This document shows, piece by piece, positions 1 to 11,813 of a DNA stretch of 64,000 nucleotides. Every line of letters begins with the position of its first letter. Within the stretch, counting starts at the first letter, position 1. The notes under the pieces are model-generated. The model was given only the letters and a program-made list of their open reading frames with translations. It made no database searches and was not told where the DNA came from. Both the position numbers and the translations under genes were made by a program. Source of the stretch: Nemopilema nomurai (taxonomy: Eukaryota > Cnidaria > Scyphozoa > Rhizostomeae > Rhizostomatidae); NCBI GenBank assembly GCA_003864495.1, contig ML133495.1, forward strand, positions 3,107,231 through 3,171,230, in the 5' to 3' direction.

Positions 1-11
1 AAGGACCTTAC

Positions 12-354
12 CAACGAGTAAAATCGTATACCAACTTTGCCCTACCGAGTTTTACGGTCTCTACGAAGGTTGCCTTTGTGTTGGGCAGCAAAATGGCTCT
101 TTCCCAGTGCTGGAGCAGCGTAATAGTCATAAACGTTAGGCCCAAGAACTGGATGTCATTCTCTGGGGAACATGAAAATGCTACATCCATTGATGTTTCG
201 ATTTCTGCAATTCCAGAAACTTTATAGGATCCACTTCCTCTGAAGACTTCTTCTAGGATTAATTGACGTTCATCGACGGAGAGAAGTCCACATCTTATGT
301 CATTCACCAATGATGTGGTTTGTAGTTGGAAGTTGATAGATACAAGATACTTTC
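12..354 (-). CDS. Exon 4 of the C1q-repeat gene (rest of unit 7)
   Basis: The exon follows an acceptor ending TTTACACCAG and encodes KYLVSINFQLQTT, then a hydrophobic-alternating sequence ending QFLGLTFMTITLLQ, the usual closing strand of a C1q-like unit. The in-frame stop at 8-10 lies inside a strong donor (CGTTG followed by GTAAGG), so the exon probably ends at position 12 and the gene continues to the left of the window. Confidence 0.65.
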
Positions 355-3300
355 CTGGTGTAAAAAGAATCAAATTGATTACATTAAAAAGAAATATAAG
401 AAAGGAAAATCAATCTAAATTTATTTGATTTTATTTGATTCAAATCTACGAATAGAAGTGAGTAAGAAAAATGAATGTTCTTGGTGAGAATATGAACGGT
501 ATTCTCAAGTTGAGCAGCATGGTTGAAGGCCCCATCAAACTAAGAAGACAGTAAAAAGAATGTTCCTTGTCCTTTGAACATGCGTAAAGATATAAACAAT
601 TGGGCTCAACCAATGTAACTTCACTTTGACGTCATTCGCCAAGTCGATAGTCTCATAACTAGAACTTAAGCAGTCTTAGACTTAAATGTCTGGCAAAGTT
701 CTAGACACTGACGCTCTTCCAATTTGCTTTGTTATGGCTATTATTGGACTTACAAAGAAAAGTTTCAATCGTTCTATTTGAAGAGATCACATTGTCTTAA
801 AAAATTAACAACATTAAGGCTCTAAGCTGCGCAATAGAATACCGTCTTCCTTATTATAAAGACGTACAGTTTCATAGATTGTTTTCAAAGGAATGTTTTA
901 AGAAATATTTGCTTAAAGATAATCGATAAAGTTAAAGCAAGAATGGTTTGCATAAATCAATAATGATTGAAGTTTTATGTACAGCAACCAATATCTCCAA
1001 TCACCATCCACAAGAGTCCTCCTTACTCCTTAGTGTAGTTGTTCGAGTGCCATTTTTCGACCGCCCCAGTACAAGCTACTTTTCATCGCATAATGCATGC
1101 TTTGCAAATTGGCAATTACTGCAAATTCGGTTCTTGCAAAAAATTGTTGATACACAAAAGTCAACCTAGCTTTTTCTGCAGCCATTTGACTGTGTTTTGA
1201 GCTGCATTTGCTCCTCTTAAAACGTTGATGAAATAAAGAGATGTGTCTAGTTTTGACTACACCATATGGATAATAGAAAGGGGAGCAAAAGATAATGACC
1301 ACCCAATGGCCAGAAGAGAGCATCTTGAAACATTAAATTTCATGTAATTAGATCACTAGTGGCTCTACGATTGAAGGATACTTACATAATGAGATCAAAA
1401 ATGTCTTACCTCCGAGTGGAATCCGAAAATATCCATGAGACTCATTGTACGGAATGCTGTCTTGGTAGCACCCAAAGCAGTCGTTCTTCAATTTATCTTT
1501 GACAATGAAGAAAAATCTCACTAAAATTTATCAACCAAAATAACAAGAGTTATGAGATTATTGTTTTGTAATGCTATATAAGTTCCTGCCAAGCATCATT
1601 GTTTTCAAGTGTTAAATCCAAGGGAGTAACTAGCGTTTATGCAAGTAGCGCAACTTCACTTGATAATACCTAGAACAGTGTGTGTGCACATGACAGTAAG
1701 TAATAAAATTGTTTATTAACGATAACTGCAAGAAATTTTACTCTTGCTATTACGCTTGCTGTCACTGCATTGTATGATTAGGAGCTGGGAGCTTTGTGTG
1801 AAGATTATTTCAGATAAGGGACGGCAAATTTGCATGCTACTCTCCAAACCCTTATCTGTTTGGAGATTGTTTTGCAATTACATCTGTGGTGATAACGTTG
1901 ATCTTCCAATTTAGTTTCACCGATGTAAAAGCCGAGGCTCAGACAATGAGGCTCAGACAATGAGGCTCAGACAGTATCTTCGAGAAGCCCTCTCGTAATG
2001 CTGTTGACCATGCATTGGAGAAAGCATTTCTAGCTACGTTTTCAATCAAAAAAGGGGCTTGCTATTGTCATCAGCATTGAAGGACGCAGAAATGATTTTA
2101 CTGGAACATCACAATGCATACTTCACCTGCAATAATGAGTAAGTGGATTAAGCATGATTTAAAGAAAGGCAAAAGGAGATAACGAAATTTGGTTAGCTTA
2201 CAGCGAAAAGCCTTCTTTCCTCCGATTTGACCAACAAAAGACTTGCGCTCGCCAAGGGTTAGACCAGGTTTAGCTGGACTGTTTGACAGGAAAACAGCTG
2301 ACATCATGGTCTTACTCAAGACCTGATAGAAGGTTCTTCTGTTTAAACATTGTACTTCCACAGTAATTCGGTCTTTATTCTTTACAAAAAGGGCAACGGA
2401 GATCTTGAGAATGTCATTTGAATTAACGAAGCCAGCAACAGACAAAACTCTCTCCACAATCTGCTCGTTGATTCGCACATTCAAAGTTAGATTGCTTTCT
2501 CGATCAACTTTCACGTGAGCAATGATGTTTAGAAGCAATACAGCCTCCTTCCGAATAATCATTTCACCCTGCCTCTCATTGAACTCATAAATATCCTCCG
2601 CCTTGGTAGAAAACGCGCCGGCAATAGCGTTCTGTGTCCAGTCCTTCAAGTTAGAGGTCCATCCAGACGAAAATGACATGGGTCTTCGTAACGAAAGTGT
2701 AAACCCTGGTGGTGTTTCTGACGACCCATACACAATCCTAGTAACAGAAAACCTACTCCCGCTGGCTATTATGACATTGTAATTCTCCTCAGCAGTGAGC
2801 ACGAGCGCTACTGTCTGGCCTTGCTTGAGTTTCACTGGTGCCGTGAAAGTTGCCAACTCAAGGCCATTCCTGGATATAGGCACTGGCTGCTTAATCAATG
2901 GCGCAGTAGTGTTTTCGATTTCAACTTTCAAACTGAGTGTGGCAGACTTTGTAACATTTTGCAATAAAAGAGTGCACACTACGAAGTAAACTCCAGTTTG
3001 TGGAGCACTGTATACACCTGTTTCGTCATTGAAAGATGTGGTCATTATGAAGTCAGCGAGGTCTCTCGACCATCCTCCAAGGCGAATGCCTTCTCCCAAG
3101 GACACGTTCTGACTTTCCGTCAACAATGTGGAGAAGCCTTCCACATTATATGACTTGGAAAGCAGCATAGCTGATATCCCCGAAGATGGTAGCAGGTCAC
3201 AGCTTTGACATTTGAACATCAAAAGCAGCTTCTCATTTGAGTCTAGACTAATGGCACCGGCAAGGCTCACGGTGTTTGGTTCTTCTCGCAGGTCAGCGAT

Positions 3301-6300
3301 GCCGTACAACACTTCCTTGTTCTTCGCGTTGTTGTCTCCTTTCAATAAGACTTTTGCTTCGAAAGTGCTTGTCGGTGAATCTGTTGTGTTTCTAAGGGAT
3401 GCCTGAAGAGAGGCGGAGATGTAGTAAATTCCGGCCTCCTTTGGAGAAAAACTTTGCTCCGTAATGTTCCAGTATGTAGTGTGTACCCTAAATAGCTTTT
3501 CCTTAGAATCCTTGTCAATATTGATAGTCTGCCATTTTGAATCTGCCTCACTATAAACAGTTCTGTTATACAGCGGCAACAACATCATTGACACAAGTGG
3601 CTCCTTCAAAATTATTTTCAGTTCTCCGTTTGATATTCTTAGCTTTGATTCAGGCTTGTTTTTAATGAATAATGAAATGTAATTGTCTTCTGCAGTTTTA
3701 ATCAAGCCAGTTATTGCGACCTCAACGGTGCTTGATTTTTTTACTTGCAAAGTTTTGTAAAGGCCGGCTCCTTCTTCAATAGTCACCCCGCCAGGAATCA
3801 CGGCAACTGTGATGTCATCAGTTTGCATGGCCGTAATTGTCAGGGACAGACTAATGAAAGCGAGATTAGCGGGGAAGAATACTTTCCCTTCCTCCCTCAA
3901 AAGTCTGAACAAGGAGGACTGCTGATTTTCCGTCCACAAACTGATCTCTATCCATCTTTCATTTTGAAAGGAAAGTTCGTGCGCAGATGCAATAGCAAGG
4001 GTTTTCACTTTTTCATCCTTGCCGAGCAAGGCACACGAGAATGTTGTTGCTTTCGATATAACGAGTGTTGCATTAAACCCTTTCAGGGTCACGTGAAACA
4101 TCTGCTTTTCTCGAAGCGCGAAAATCTTGCTGGCGTGAACAGACACGGTTGTTTCTCTCTTGTGAAATCGTCTCCTCATTATAAAAAGTGGATTTTTGCT
4201 GCTGCCAAAGGCGATTTCAATAATGCCGTATGCATACTCAAGGACTAAATTGAGGCTGCATAGGTAGTTGTTCGAAACTGCTGGAACAAAGACTCCCTCG
4301 GCACTAGAAAAGCTCGTCAAACTTTTGTGATATGCTTTCCAGCTTACAATAGGAGACTCTCTGTTTTGTTCGATACGTTCGTCTCGGAGAGCGCGTGCTA
4401 GAAAACTTGGCAAGATGCCAAACTGACCAACAATTTGCATTGAAAATGCGCTTTTGCTTAGAACAGTGACATTTCCAAATTGAACATCACATGCTGCCAG
4501 TAGTCTTTCTCCAACAGTGAGGTGGAGGGCTGCAGAAAGAGATAGTTCTTTGTCGACGTCATAATTAGTGGTCCAAGCTGAGATCAAATGACTCGCTAAG
4601 GATGACGTCAAGCGTATGCCATACTTGACATTTTGAGCTGCGCCTTTAAGGAAGATTCTCAGTTTGGCGAAATAGATACCAGAACGAGGCACGATCGCGA
4701 AGAAGTCCTTGTCAAAAGTGACGTCATTGATGTACAATCCTTCATCATTCGATGGCTTTGTGTTCCATGGTTTTATGTATGTTATTCCAGGTCCAAACAT
4801 GAACTGATCACCTAGCTTTTGCAGACTGAAGCCAGCTTGCTGCAATGTTCCTCCTACAAAGTAAAAATACTGCTTTGACAGACATTTTAAGCATATTAGC
4901 ATTTAAGCATTTCAAGCATCTTCTGTGTCGTCACCTCAGTTGTTCGACGGCACAAAAATGCAACAACAAAATTTGTAAGCAAAGGATTGTGCAGGCCTCT
5001 GTGATTCCCAGGCAACTCTTGCATACAATTAAATACAACATTACAATATTGCATTAATAACCCAAGCTGCAACGGCCTATGAGAGACTAATAAGCCATCG
5101 AAATTATACCTGTTTTTTATAAATGCTAGTTTATATCAAAAAGGAAAGTTTAACACTGACAAGCAAACACAATCGCAAGCGAGAGAATTGTGTGTTATCG
5201 TAACCAAAACCTCCTTCCCGAAGAAAACAATCACGACATTCTAGGGACAAACAGCCGAATATCTTACAGCATTGTGCCAAATCGCGCGATCATTCATGCA
5301 AACTGCATTCTAGCCCTAGTCCTTGAGTTTGAATAACTCTCCGTGCAAAAGATTTCTACGTGTTTACTAAAATCTGGTATTAATCCGCTGACTGGTAGAT
5401 GAAAATTGCCTTTAATTTTTTCAAACTATTTGCGGTAAGTATCTTGAAAGGTATGTTATAAATGGTGAAAGTAATTAACGAAATGAACCTCAAGGCAATA
5501 TGATATTTGCAATTTCGAATGAATCTTGGGCAGAAAATTGTTTCCAAAAATTGCATTTAATGAAAAGCAAATCTTAATTACTCGTCCTTCTTTTTGTTTG
5601 CTATTTTCTATCAAGCTTGTTATAATAGGCCGGTTCTTTTCCCACAACCATTACATACAAACAGGTCAAAATCGCTCTCTTGTTATACCAAACTTGGATT
5701 AGTATTTCCACCAGCTATTCATTTCACCGTGCAACTTATTATCAGCTTGTGGAGAATGGTGATTGTCTGGATGTCTAACCGAATCTTAGAATATTCAAGT
5801 GACATTAAAACATAGCTCTGACTAAGCGATTGCAGGTTTAATCCTTGAATTTCTTATGAATACCCATGTGAAAATTTACTCTCCGAGAACTAGGCTCGTG
5901 AATTTATTACAGGGAGTAAATGTTTGGCCATGAAAATGCAGTACAAAGGGCCTTTTTCATCATTAAACGTAGTTTCATTGTAACACAGTAAACACACTAG
6001 ATTAGAGGAAATTGGCCAGCAAAATCCTGCAAGAAAGACTGAGAAAATTCATGGCTTTCGGTTGCACAACAAAGCTCTTAAGAAAAAAATCTCTTCAATT
6101 TTGGCAAAGGCAATGCTCAAAACTTGTAGGCTATTGATATACAAATTAAGTCTTACTGAAACAGTGAGGGGAACATATGCTCAGAAAAGATCTTAAGGGT
6201 GGTATCACTGACAGCTTAGAGGTCAATAACCCAGCTACTTGCTCATTCTCGGCCTATTCTCGTTTGCCTAACATTTCCGCTCCGGTTTTAGAATTCCTCC

Positions 6301-6829
6301 TTCTTAGAAACCAGCTTGGTCACTTTTGATTATTGTTATGCTGAATGGTATCTTGCCATCATAGCCTGATATTAATGCTGTATCTTTTATTAAAGTTTTA
6401 GGCTGTCAGCAAAGGGGCGTTAGGAAAATGTCAGCCTTTGCATAGAAGTGGGATAGGGCTTCATATTTTTTTCCAGATTTAAAACCAGCAAGTTATGTTA
6501 ATGTTTTGTCCTGACATATTACTAAAGCCAGCGTCTAGGAGCCTTTGTACATTCAAATTCTTTACGAGATTAGCAATTAAAAATCGTTCGCATTGTATAC
6601 CGTAAGTGGTTGGTTCAACTTCACAACAAGACATCAAGCACATATTCTCTCGCATAGCGCATAAGCTCGCTTCTTGTGGACGCATCTCAGCTAAACAAAT
6701 ATGATAAATGCTTATTCAACAAGATGATTTTCCCAAATAATTTTCATCCTCACCTTCACGAAAGTTCGAGAAGACTGCCAGAAGTAATACGAATAATCGC
6801 GACAACACTGTAAACCCGACAGGTGTCAT
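12..6829 (-). CDS. Secreted protein of tandem C1q/TNF-like repeats (3' end outside window)
   Basis: Four exons join in frame on the minus strand: 6754-6829, 2202-4853, 1410-1496 and 12-354. The gene continues beyond position 1. The first exon encodes a 25-residue signal peptide (hydrophobic core LFVLLLAVF). The rest holds at least seven repeats of about 140-165 residues, each with the jelly-roll signature of an aromatic/Pro stretch, then G(I/V/K)Y, then alternating hydrophobic residues (for example SGIYFAKLRIFL, AGIYYISASLQ, TGVYFVVCTLLL, GGKYLVSINFQL). This is the pattern of C1q and TNF-like domains, which act extracellularly in ligand binding and oligomerisation. Many N-X-S/T sites (NVT, NTT, NIT, NLT) suit a secreted glycoprotein. 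No collagen stalk or transmembrane segment is visible in the part present. The C1q/TNF call rests on pattern, not alignment. Function is unknown; adhesion, immune recognition or matrix roles are all possible. Confidence 0.72.
355..1409 (-). other. Intron of the C1q-repeat gene
   Basis: This AT-rich intron lies between exons 3 and 4. Short open frames around 948-1323 show no recognisable domain and no codon-like bias. Nothing else was seen. Confidence 0.6.
1410..1496 (-). CDS. Exon 3 of the C1q-repeat gene (start of unit 7)
   Basis: This 87-base exon has an acceptor ending CAAAG and a donor GGAG followed by GTAAGA. It encodes KLKNDCFGCYQDS and PYNESHGYFRIPLGG. Phases fit both neighbours: the upstream T plus AT gives Tyr, and the final G plus GA of the next exon gives Gly. 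The joined product reads GYFRIPLGGKYLVSINFQL, a complete jelly-roll signature like FNDETGVYSAPQTGVYFV in unit 5. That reconstruction is the main support for the exon. Confidence 0.65.
1497..2201 (-). other. Intron of the C1q-repeat gene
   Basis: This intron lies between exons 2 and 3. It holds only the short tandem repeat at 1934-1975. Confidence 0.6.
1934..1975. repeat. 14-bp tandem repeat, three copies
   Basis: GAGGCTCAGACAAT is repeated three times in direct orientation (starts 1934, 1948, 1962). It is intronic, and the near identity of the copies suggests a recent expansion. Confidence 0.9.
2202..4853 (-). CDS. Large exon with about six C1q/TNF-like repeats
   Basis: This is an open frame of about 884 codons on the minus strand. 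Repeat cores lie near SGIYFAKLRIFL (unit 1), EGVFVPAVSNNYL (unit 2), EGKVFFPANLAFISL (unit 3), AGIYYISASLQ (unit 4), TGVYFVVCTLLLQ (unit 5) and a diverged KEAVLLLNIIAHVKV (unit 6). The units have diverged strongly from each other, so the array is old rather than a recent tandem duplication. The donor is CGCT followed by GTAAGC, phase 1. Coding several repeats in one exon while the flanking exons cut through a repeat is unlike vertebrate C1q genes. Confidence 0.75.
4854..6753 (-). other. First intron of the C1q-repeat gene
   Basis: This 1.9 kb AT-rich intron separates the signal-peptide exon from the repeat exon. Small open frames (5456-5815, 6479-6685) show no recognisable domain. Confidence 0.6.
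6754..6829 (-). CDS. Exon 1 of the C1q-repeat gene: signal peptide
   Basis: On the minus strand the ATG at 6829-6827 opens 25 codons beginning MTPVGFTVLSRLF, with a Leu/Val-rich core typical of a secretion signal. The exon ends GAAG followed by GTGAGG, a good donor, leaving phase 1. The next exon starts after a pyrimidine-rich acceptor ending TTTGTAG at 4854 and needs two bases, so the junction restores a Gly codon. The start was chosen because it supplies the signal peptide that the repeat exon lacks. Confidence 0.7.
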
Positions 6830-6879
6830 TTTCCTGAAAATTTCGATCGATCCAACTTTGACGTGCAAATACTAGAGCT

Positions 6880-7200
6880 GTGGGAGGGGTTCTCCCAACT
6901 TCATTGCTGTCTCTTGGGTGCTCCCCTTGCCTGTCCCTTGCCTGTCCCTTGCCTGTTCCTTGTGCCTACATCTCCGAATTGTCCTCCAGCCGTCAAAACG
7001 GCAACACCACACTCGATGATAAGCCTGTTATAAGCAGCGGCTTCCACTGCCGCAATTACTGGCTGCTTGATCCAATTTTTGTTCGAAACAACGACGCTTA
7101 TGTAGAGTTTGTCTTGCAACAAGGCAATTCAACGCACCAGCGATCCGGGCAAAGCGACGACCTCCTTGCCGTCGGTAAGAGCTGAGAATGGCAAACCGTT
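6880..7200 (-). pseudogene. CpG-richer block with an interrupted reading frame, unidentified
   Basis: The block is visibly richer in GC and CpG than its surroundings. On the minus strand a frame reads ALTDGKEVVALPGSLVR, a stop, then IALLQDKLYISVVVSN and WIKQPVIAAVEAAAYNRL, then IIECGVAVLTAGGQFGDVG. It looks protein-like, with evenly spaced hydrophobic and small residues, but the internal TGA and the lack of a start suggest a broken gene or processed copy. The family was not recognised. It lies just upstream of the signal-peptide exon of the C1q-repeat gene, so the CpG content could instead reflect a promoter region. Confidence 0.25.
6925..6957. repeat. 11-bp tandem repeat, three copies
   Basis: CCTTGCCTGTC repeats three times with one change in the last copy, next to the CpG-rich block. 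Confidence 0.8.
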
Positions 7201-10200
7201 AGGCGTAAAGCACATTACGTGAGGAGAATTCATTAAACTTTAACGAAGCTGCACGATTCATTCGGAGTACTGCGGTGCATTTTTAGCTGGTGGAAGATAA
7301 ATCTCACTGTACTATGCAAGGTGTTGATTCTAGACCTGCTAAGGCGTTAATCGGCCGAATAAGTAGGAATGGTCTGTCTCAGTAAAGACTCGAGCTCTTA
7401 AGTCTTTCGGACAAACGAAATAGCCAGGCCCAGAGGACACAATTGTGTTTTGACGGCCCCAAATTTTTCCCGGCATTTTTGCCATGAAGCTCAAGCAATA
7501 ATTCAATTTTACGATTCATGTACATCTTAATTCATGAATGCGTAGGTAACCATGAATAGATGTTTTTAATAAGGGTTGACCTACAAGCCCCGAAGACCAT
7601 TCTCCTCTAAAGTCTAGTCAGAAGGCGGCGTTGCTTTAGTCTCAAAACTTTGCTAAAGCTTGCACGACTAACAACGAAATTTAGTAATACAATTCACAAT
7701 TAGTAAAAGTTAATTTTGTTGATCATCTTTTTAGTTGTTTTTGAATCAAATTAAAGTGTTTTTAAAGGAACCATAAAGATCTGATTCTAATGAAGATTTG
7801 AATGATAATAGAAACATAACAGTGATAAAGTATCGAAAATAACATAAGGAGCACAAGTACAAATACCATACGGGAAATCTATTGTGAAGTTGCTTTTGCA
7901 GCAGAAGATACCTAAAATGAGCCTAAAATTTTCAAGCATTCTGTCCACAGCTACACCACAAATGAATTTAATTTACTTGTCTAGCCACCATCGCCCTTGA
8001 GCTAGAGCTATTTAAAACCTAGATTGAATTGCCAATTCCGATAAAACAATCATGATAGGCTTGAGTCTTGATGATATTTCTAGGGAATTTACTGTTTCAG
8101 AAAAATTAAATTGTAAGCTAGATAGGTGATGACATTTCCCTAGTTATAGCTTTACCATCTTTGGTATGAGATTAACTTGTTGGGGGAGGTGGGCTTGTGG
8201 ATGGTGGTAGATAGAAGCACCCCATACGTCATGGACGTTTCATAAATTTATGTAAATCATCGCACAAGCGTTTAAGCGATTTCAGCGGGTAGCGCTTGCT
8301 TGTGACCACGAGAAAACAAAATAAGATGCAAACATATTGCATTTGAATGTTGCACGATAAGCTTTGAAGATATATTTGATATTAGATGACTTGCAATTCT
8401 GGTGTCCAAATTCACTACAGCAACAGCAAATAGTGGTGATAGAAGCTGACCACAAATTGAGAAAGCTGCACAAATAAACAGAATAACCCGCTTTCGGTAA
8501 TGAAACGACCCATCCATCATTCATACACCGTTCTGATTAACCTAATTCAAAGTTTGCGGTACAAAAAACAACTCAACGCCACAATTAATGAAAGCAATTA
8601 TCGCATGGCGTTTTAACTAATTGACTGTACATTCAATTTAGTTAAAAGCCTCTAAAAGAGACCATCGGCTTCTTTACATACTGCCTAATTTTTACAGTGT
8701 GCCTGAGATACAATTAGCAAAAACGCACATTGATCAGGAAAGTGAACCTCCATAAATCCATGTGATCTGTTCATAAATTCAAGAAAGTGCGTAAACATTT
8801 GCAAAAGACATCTGAAGGTTCGAACAAAAGGAGTAGTCTGATCTAGGTTTTGACCTTAGAAGATATTTCGAGATTCTAAAAAAAACAGATGAATAGGAAA
8901 TCTCTTTAAGTTAGCCAATGATGTCGAGAAGCAAAAACACGTGCAGATTGCTTCCATTCAGAAAAAGTGTTGTCAAAAAAGCAGCTTTTTCGGCAGGGAC
9001 TTAAGTAGAGGTATAATGGGAGTTGTGAATCACAGCAAAAGCTATTCTTGTTCCAGTTAAACAAGTTAAGTATCCGAATTCGACTTGGATATTTGAAGAG
9101 TTACTTGACTAATACCCATATAATCTTTCATATAATCTTTCTTGCAAACAACAGACCAGTCTTAAACTTGAGAAACCGGTTTTCTAAGAAGTCCAAAACA
9201 TTCGACGGAAACATATGGCTGAACAAATGCATCTTTTGCTCTTCTCTAGTGAAATTTACTTTCAAATAGCCTAGACGAACAATCACAGGTAGCAGTGACA
9301 CTAGGGTGCCACCTGCCTTTGATTAATAGCTTTGCAACATTACAATCACTCCCTTCCATATGCCAATTCAGCCTCCTTACAACAAGGTAAAATATTTTGA
9401 TTTAACATTTAGAAAATTATGAGTTGGCGGAAATCAAGCCTTCCTCTTTCCTTGGTTCTTTGAATCTTCTTTTGCAAGACATTTGCTTGATTTAATTATA
9501 TATTGTGGTGCAGGTGCATAGTTGGAAATGTCTACTGATTGCCATCTTGTTGTTCCATGACAATACAGCATACACGGAGACCCAGCCTTCCTTTCAAGAC
9601 GTAACAATAGCTCTGGTGCCATTCTCTAGCAATCGGGATGAAGGAAGGAAAGATGGAGACCCTTTTTCCCTCATCAATATTGGTACTGTTGATTCCAAGC
9701 TTAGAGCTCTTAACTTGGCTCCGTACCTCAGCATACGATGAACTGAAATGACACTTGTCAGAAGCAAGGTGCATTTTTGCGTATGTCTTGGGCACGATTG
9801 AATTACGTGAGCCCTGACCTTGCTCTCCAGACTTTGTTCTCTTACAATTCTAGCAGTGAAAAAGGTCATCATGCATTGCTCTTGCAGCTAAATATAAATT
9901 CTTAGCATGGTTATCCTAAGTATCCTAAGTTTCTATTCTATTTACAGATAGATGAACCGGGGGCATTGACCGCTCTCTATGCCATTACTTTGGGTCCTTG
10001 AAGCTCATAATGGAGCACTACAAAAGATTTTGGGCCCCCCCCTTACCTATGTTGAAGCTTGTCTGGCACCCCTTTTTGAAACTTTGTGCCTCTTTTTAAA
10101 AGCGTATATATTTTAAGCTTAATGTCTTCTATTGGATCATCTTCTATCCGGACTCTCTTAACATAACCTGCTTGTACAAAAGAATAAAACGTCACGTGAC

Positions 10201-10359
10201 TTCGCCCAAAATATGACGTAATCTCTTCAACAAGAACCATGTCTATCAAGCTAGGCACCAAATTCTCTATAAAACTATAGAGAAATGGAGGCAAAGCGAC
10301 CTAAACTACAAATCGCTGCTTTCCCTTTAGATACGGAATTGAAGATCACCATGCGCCAT
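7201..10359. other. Intergenic sequence with no supported gene
   Basis: AT-rich DNA. Open frames at 8272-8524, 9048-9269 and 9434-9872 on either strand show no domain, signal or splice context that would support a gene. Confidence 0.5.
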
Positions 10360-10508
10360 GCAAGTAATTAAAGCCACTAATTGCAAGGAATTAAAGCCAC
10401 TAATTGCAAGGAATTAAAGCCACTAATTGCAAGGAATTAAAGTAACTAATTGCAAGGAATTAAAGCCACTAATTGCAAGGAGTTAAAGCCACTAATTTCA
10501 AGGAATTA
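10360..10508. repeat. 23-bp minisatellite, about 6.5 copies
   Basis: Direct repeats with the core GAATTAAAGCCACTAATTGC have a 23-base period. Copies differ by single changes (GTAACT in copy 4, GAGTT in copy 6). Confidence 0.92.
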
Positions 10509-11653
10509 CCAAAACAGTGCTGGTGAATAGATCTTCCATAAAAAGAAACCAAAATTAAAGCGGTCTTACGTATTAACTTTCTATATTGAAATAAGACCTG
10601 ACCACTGTCAAATAGACTAGATGCATCTTTCTTCTCTGTGTTTGTGCTGATGCTGTCTTTTTGTCATCTTAAGTAGGTGGTTCGCAGATGAAAGTTGATA
10701 AGGGGAAGAGTCTCTCGTTCTCTCAAATCAGGCCAATTTTGCTGAGCTCTGCATGTTTTTCCATCCATGCCTCATAATTGCTGTGTTCAACCTACCTCCA
10801 CCCCTCCCCTTAGTTTCACCCCTTTCCCCAGCAGTTGGGAATTGAGGAATGCCTGTGCACAAGTTTTGTGCCTAAAAATGTTTTCTTTAATCCTATCTTT
10901 CTGTTAAGGAAAATTTACAAGTACAATTATGAGCTTCTTTTTCATTGCAAATCGCAGTTAATCAAGAAAAATTGAGTGAAAAGCAGCTTAAAACCTGACA
11001 ACTTCACAATGTTTTTCCTTTTCTGCAGACTGATCTTTAAAGTAAACTATTAATGAAACGTTCTTTATAGTTTACAACTAGATTAATAAGGTTTGAGTTA
11101 TAGCTTAGATAGCGCAAAAAACTAGAGTATTTTTCAAAAACAAATTAATTATTCATCCTAGCCCCGTTCGTGTAATTAATCAATTGTTTAAATCATGCAA
11201 ATAATACAGACTATTTGGTGACCAAGGTAAGTAATGTTGGACATCATTATTTCTAAAGAAGTAATTACTGCAAAGGAATCCTTCCATGTAATTTTAATTC
11301 TCTTATAACCTTAAAGTTTTCTATTAGGCGACAAATCAGTATGACCTAAGGGAGTCCTCGGTATGTTCTGCTGTAAACAAGCTGTGCACTATAACGTAGA
11401 GCACGATTATCAAAGCCGCTGCGCATTCTTCATAATATGGCCTTATCAGGTCATTTCATTGTCCGTCTTTATGTGAATCACTTCTCACGCTGCTTCAAGA
11501 AATTCTTCACGGACTTGCTAATAATTCCAACCTTTGAATAATGTACGTTGGCCTTTTCTGTTACAAATAAAAAGTTGCGAAATCGCATGAGCGATAATTT
11601 TCACTCGGAAGAAATTCAAAGTTTGCAAGAGTAACTGCATCCTCAAACAGTAA
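10509..11653. other. Intergenic sequence, nothing recognised
   Basis: This AT-rich stretch lies between two minisatellites. No gene, RNA or transposon signature was seen. Confidence 0.5.
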
Positions 11654-11813
11654 AGCGCAGAGTAGCGCAGAGTAGCGCAGAGTAGCGCAGAGTAGCGCAG
11701 AGTAGCGCAGAGTAGCGCAGAGTAGCGCAGAGTAGCGCAGAGTAGCGCAGAGTAGCGCAGAGTAGCGCAGAGTAGCGCAGAGTAGCGCAGAGTAGCGCAG
11801 AGTAGCGCAGAGT
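11654..11813. repeat. 10-bp satellite, 16 perfect copies
   Basis: AGCGCAGAGT is repeated exactly 16 times over 160 bases with no visible change. The unit contains no stop codon on the minus strand in the frames it creates, so it produces artefactual open frames reading LLCATLRYSA. The perfect identity points to very recent expansion or an unstable array. Confidence 0.97.
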
